Position numbers and translations under genes: made by a program | Virus record (IMG/VR): IMGVR_UViG_3300029787_002349 | Span: 1 to 24,096 of that record | Strand: one strand, 5' to 3' | From: a virus | DNA: 24,096 nucleotides | Shown: piece after piece, positions 23,427-24,096 of the stretch | Numbering within the stretch: position 1 is the stretch's first letter | Layout: the number at the start of each line of letters is the position of its first letter | The notes under the pieces: model-generated | The model's input: only the letters and a program-made list of their open reading frames with translations | Database searches by the model: none | Told to the model about the DNA's origin: nothing

Positions 23427-23587
23427 TACCTAGCACGACCACCGCTACGTCTACGAACTGCTCCACCACGACTACGTGTTTTAGTCATCATGCGACCACC
23501 TCCTTTACGAGTGCGTGTTTTGCTCATCATGCGTCCACCACCCATACGTTTTTTCATTTTACTTCCGTTTTTGCTTTTTTTTGGCAT
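23426..23587 (-). CDS. 53-residue protamine-like Arg/Lys/Gly protein
   Basis: Short frame from ATG at 23587 to TAA at 23428-23426, which shares a base with the next ATG (TAATG). AGAGGAGAA about 10 bases upstream is a strong ribosome binding site. The product has 21 Lys or Arg in 53 residues and no Asp or Glu. It contains a 13-residue tandem repeat with a GGGRMM core: GGGRMMSKTRTR followed by GGGRMMTKTRSR, and a C-terminal RRRSGGRAR. The gene overlaps the end of the preceding gene by 29 bases. It resembles protamine or RGG-type nucleic-acid-binding peptides in composition. Its place in the head-gene region suggests a DNA-condensing or capsid-internal role, which is inference. Confidence 0.6.
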   Translation of the reverse strand: MPKKSKNGSKMKKRMGGGRMMSKTRTRKGGGRMMTKTRSRGGAVRRRSGGRAR

Positions 23588-24096
23588 TTGATTTTTTCTC
23601 CTCTGTATAAAGATTATTAAATGTAATACTAGGATCTGTATAACTATCGTTTATTTCTGCTGAGTGAATGTATTGACTAGGAACAAAATCAGGTGCTCCT
23701 TCACCAGCCTCCCACAAAGCAGGGTTTGTTACTCTTACTCTATTATTAGGCAACGCTACAATGTTACCTGTAAATTTATCAGCATCTATTAATTCTAATA
23801 CATGTGATTGTTTATGTTGTGCAGGATCATCTGATATATGACTTTCAGTATAATCAACTGTAAACAAATAACGTCCTTTATAAAATTCTCCATCTATTTT
23901 ACAAAACCAAGGGCTAGAAGATATTCTATCCATTATTATTACACTATGATTTCTAGCAGAGCAGTCCCAAGGTTGAGTAAAATGTGTTGGCATTAATTCA
24001 GGCCAATCATCTAATCTAGTGTCAGCTATTAATGCACCTATTGGCATTCTAGCCCACATTGCCCCACCATATGTATTATTTTCTTCATCACAACCA
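23559..24096 (-). CDS. Conserved-type phage protein, C-terminal part (5' end outside window)
   Basis: The frame is open to the right edge, with codons for CDEENNTYGGA before the first ATG at 24059, so the gene most likely starts outside the window. About 178 residues are visible. Motifs include MWARMPIGALIADTRLDDWP, QPWDCSARNHSVIIMDRIS, SPWFCKIDGEFYKGRYLFTV, DDPAQHKQSHVLELI and ALPNNRVRVTNPALW; the end is Lys-rich (KKSNAKKKQKRK). Similar proteins occur in marine podovirus-like genomes beside capsid and connector genes, but without a known role to my knowledge. It overlaps the next small gene by 29 bases at an A8 run. Confidence 0.65.
   Translation of the reverse strand, partial: GCDEENNTYGGAMWARMPIGALIADTRLDDWPELMPTHFTQPWDCSARNHSVIIMDRISSSPWFCKIDGEFYKGRYLFTVDYTESHISDDPAQHKQSHVLELIDADKFTGNIVALPNNRVRVTNPALWEAGEGAPDFVPSQYIHSAEINDSYTDPSITFNNLYTEEKKSNAKKKQKRK

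Noticed and set aside
23570-23587. Programmed frameshift at the A8 run (A AAA AAG) that might fuse the right-edge gene to the 53-residue gene
   Set aside because: A -1 slip gives only a few residues before a stop; fusion to the small gene would need a +1 shift. The small gene has its own strong ribosome binding site, so a fusion is not needed to explain it.

Overview
This window looks like part of an AT-rich, tailed double-stranded DNA phage genome, most likely a marine phage with a short (podovirus-type) tail. The basis is tightly packed and overlapping genes, a terminase small subunit, a P22 gp4-like head-tail adaptor, a gp10-like stabilisation protein, very large internal virion proteins, two fibre-type proteins and a lysis set. 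The 3TM holin of the gene-transfer-agent type (a family common in alphaproteobacterial phages) and the low GC content suggest an AT-rich marine alphaproteobacterial host such as SAR11 or a relative. The host assignment is inference. Terminase large subunit, portal and major capsid protein are not in the window.

Left block, + strand (1-5870): the 3' end of a small heat-shock protein (Hsp20) gene is closed by a hairpin terminator. Then follows a run of overlapping genes: a GT8-like glycosyltransferase, a 793-residue three-part protein (glycosyltransferase-like, methyltransferase-like, DUF115/MptE-like), a SAM methyltransferase, a small SET-domain protein, a 3TM holin, a 31-residue membrane micropeptide, a cupin, the terminase small subunit and a 44-residue basic protein. 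The first three look like a surface-glycan or glycoconjugate modification cassette.

Centre (5838-5941): the two transcription units converge on a bidirectional terminator flanked by two further hairpins.

Right block, - strand (24096 down to 5942), in order of transcription: the 3' part of a conserved phage protein, four small Lys/Arg-rich proteins including one protamine-like protein of 53 residues, the gp4-like adaptor, a zinc-ribbon-like protein, a repeat-built fibre protein, two small tail-region proteins, a fibre with a tail-collar domain, a gp10-like stabilisation protein, three small proteins, two large internal virion proteins (789 and 1398 residues), then a lysis and membrane group: TM/coiled-coil protein, M15 peptidase endolysin, a small unknown, and two more TM proteins. 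Most junctions are TAATG or ATGA overlaps, so translation is probably coupled along the block.

The most surprising signal is a 45-bp segment inside the terminase small subunit gene (5392-5436) that recurs, in inverted orientation but in the same reading frame, inside the 789-residue structural gene (12975-13019) with 42 of 45 bases identical. Other points of interest are a fibre whose repeats are identical in protein but scrambled at synonymous sites, two unusual micro-genes, and a multidomain enzyme whose expected catalytic motifs are altered.
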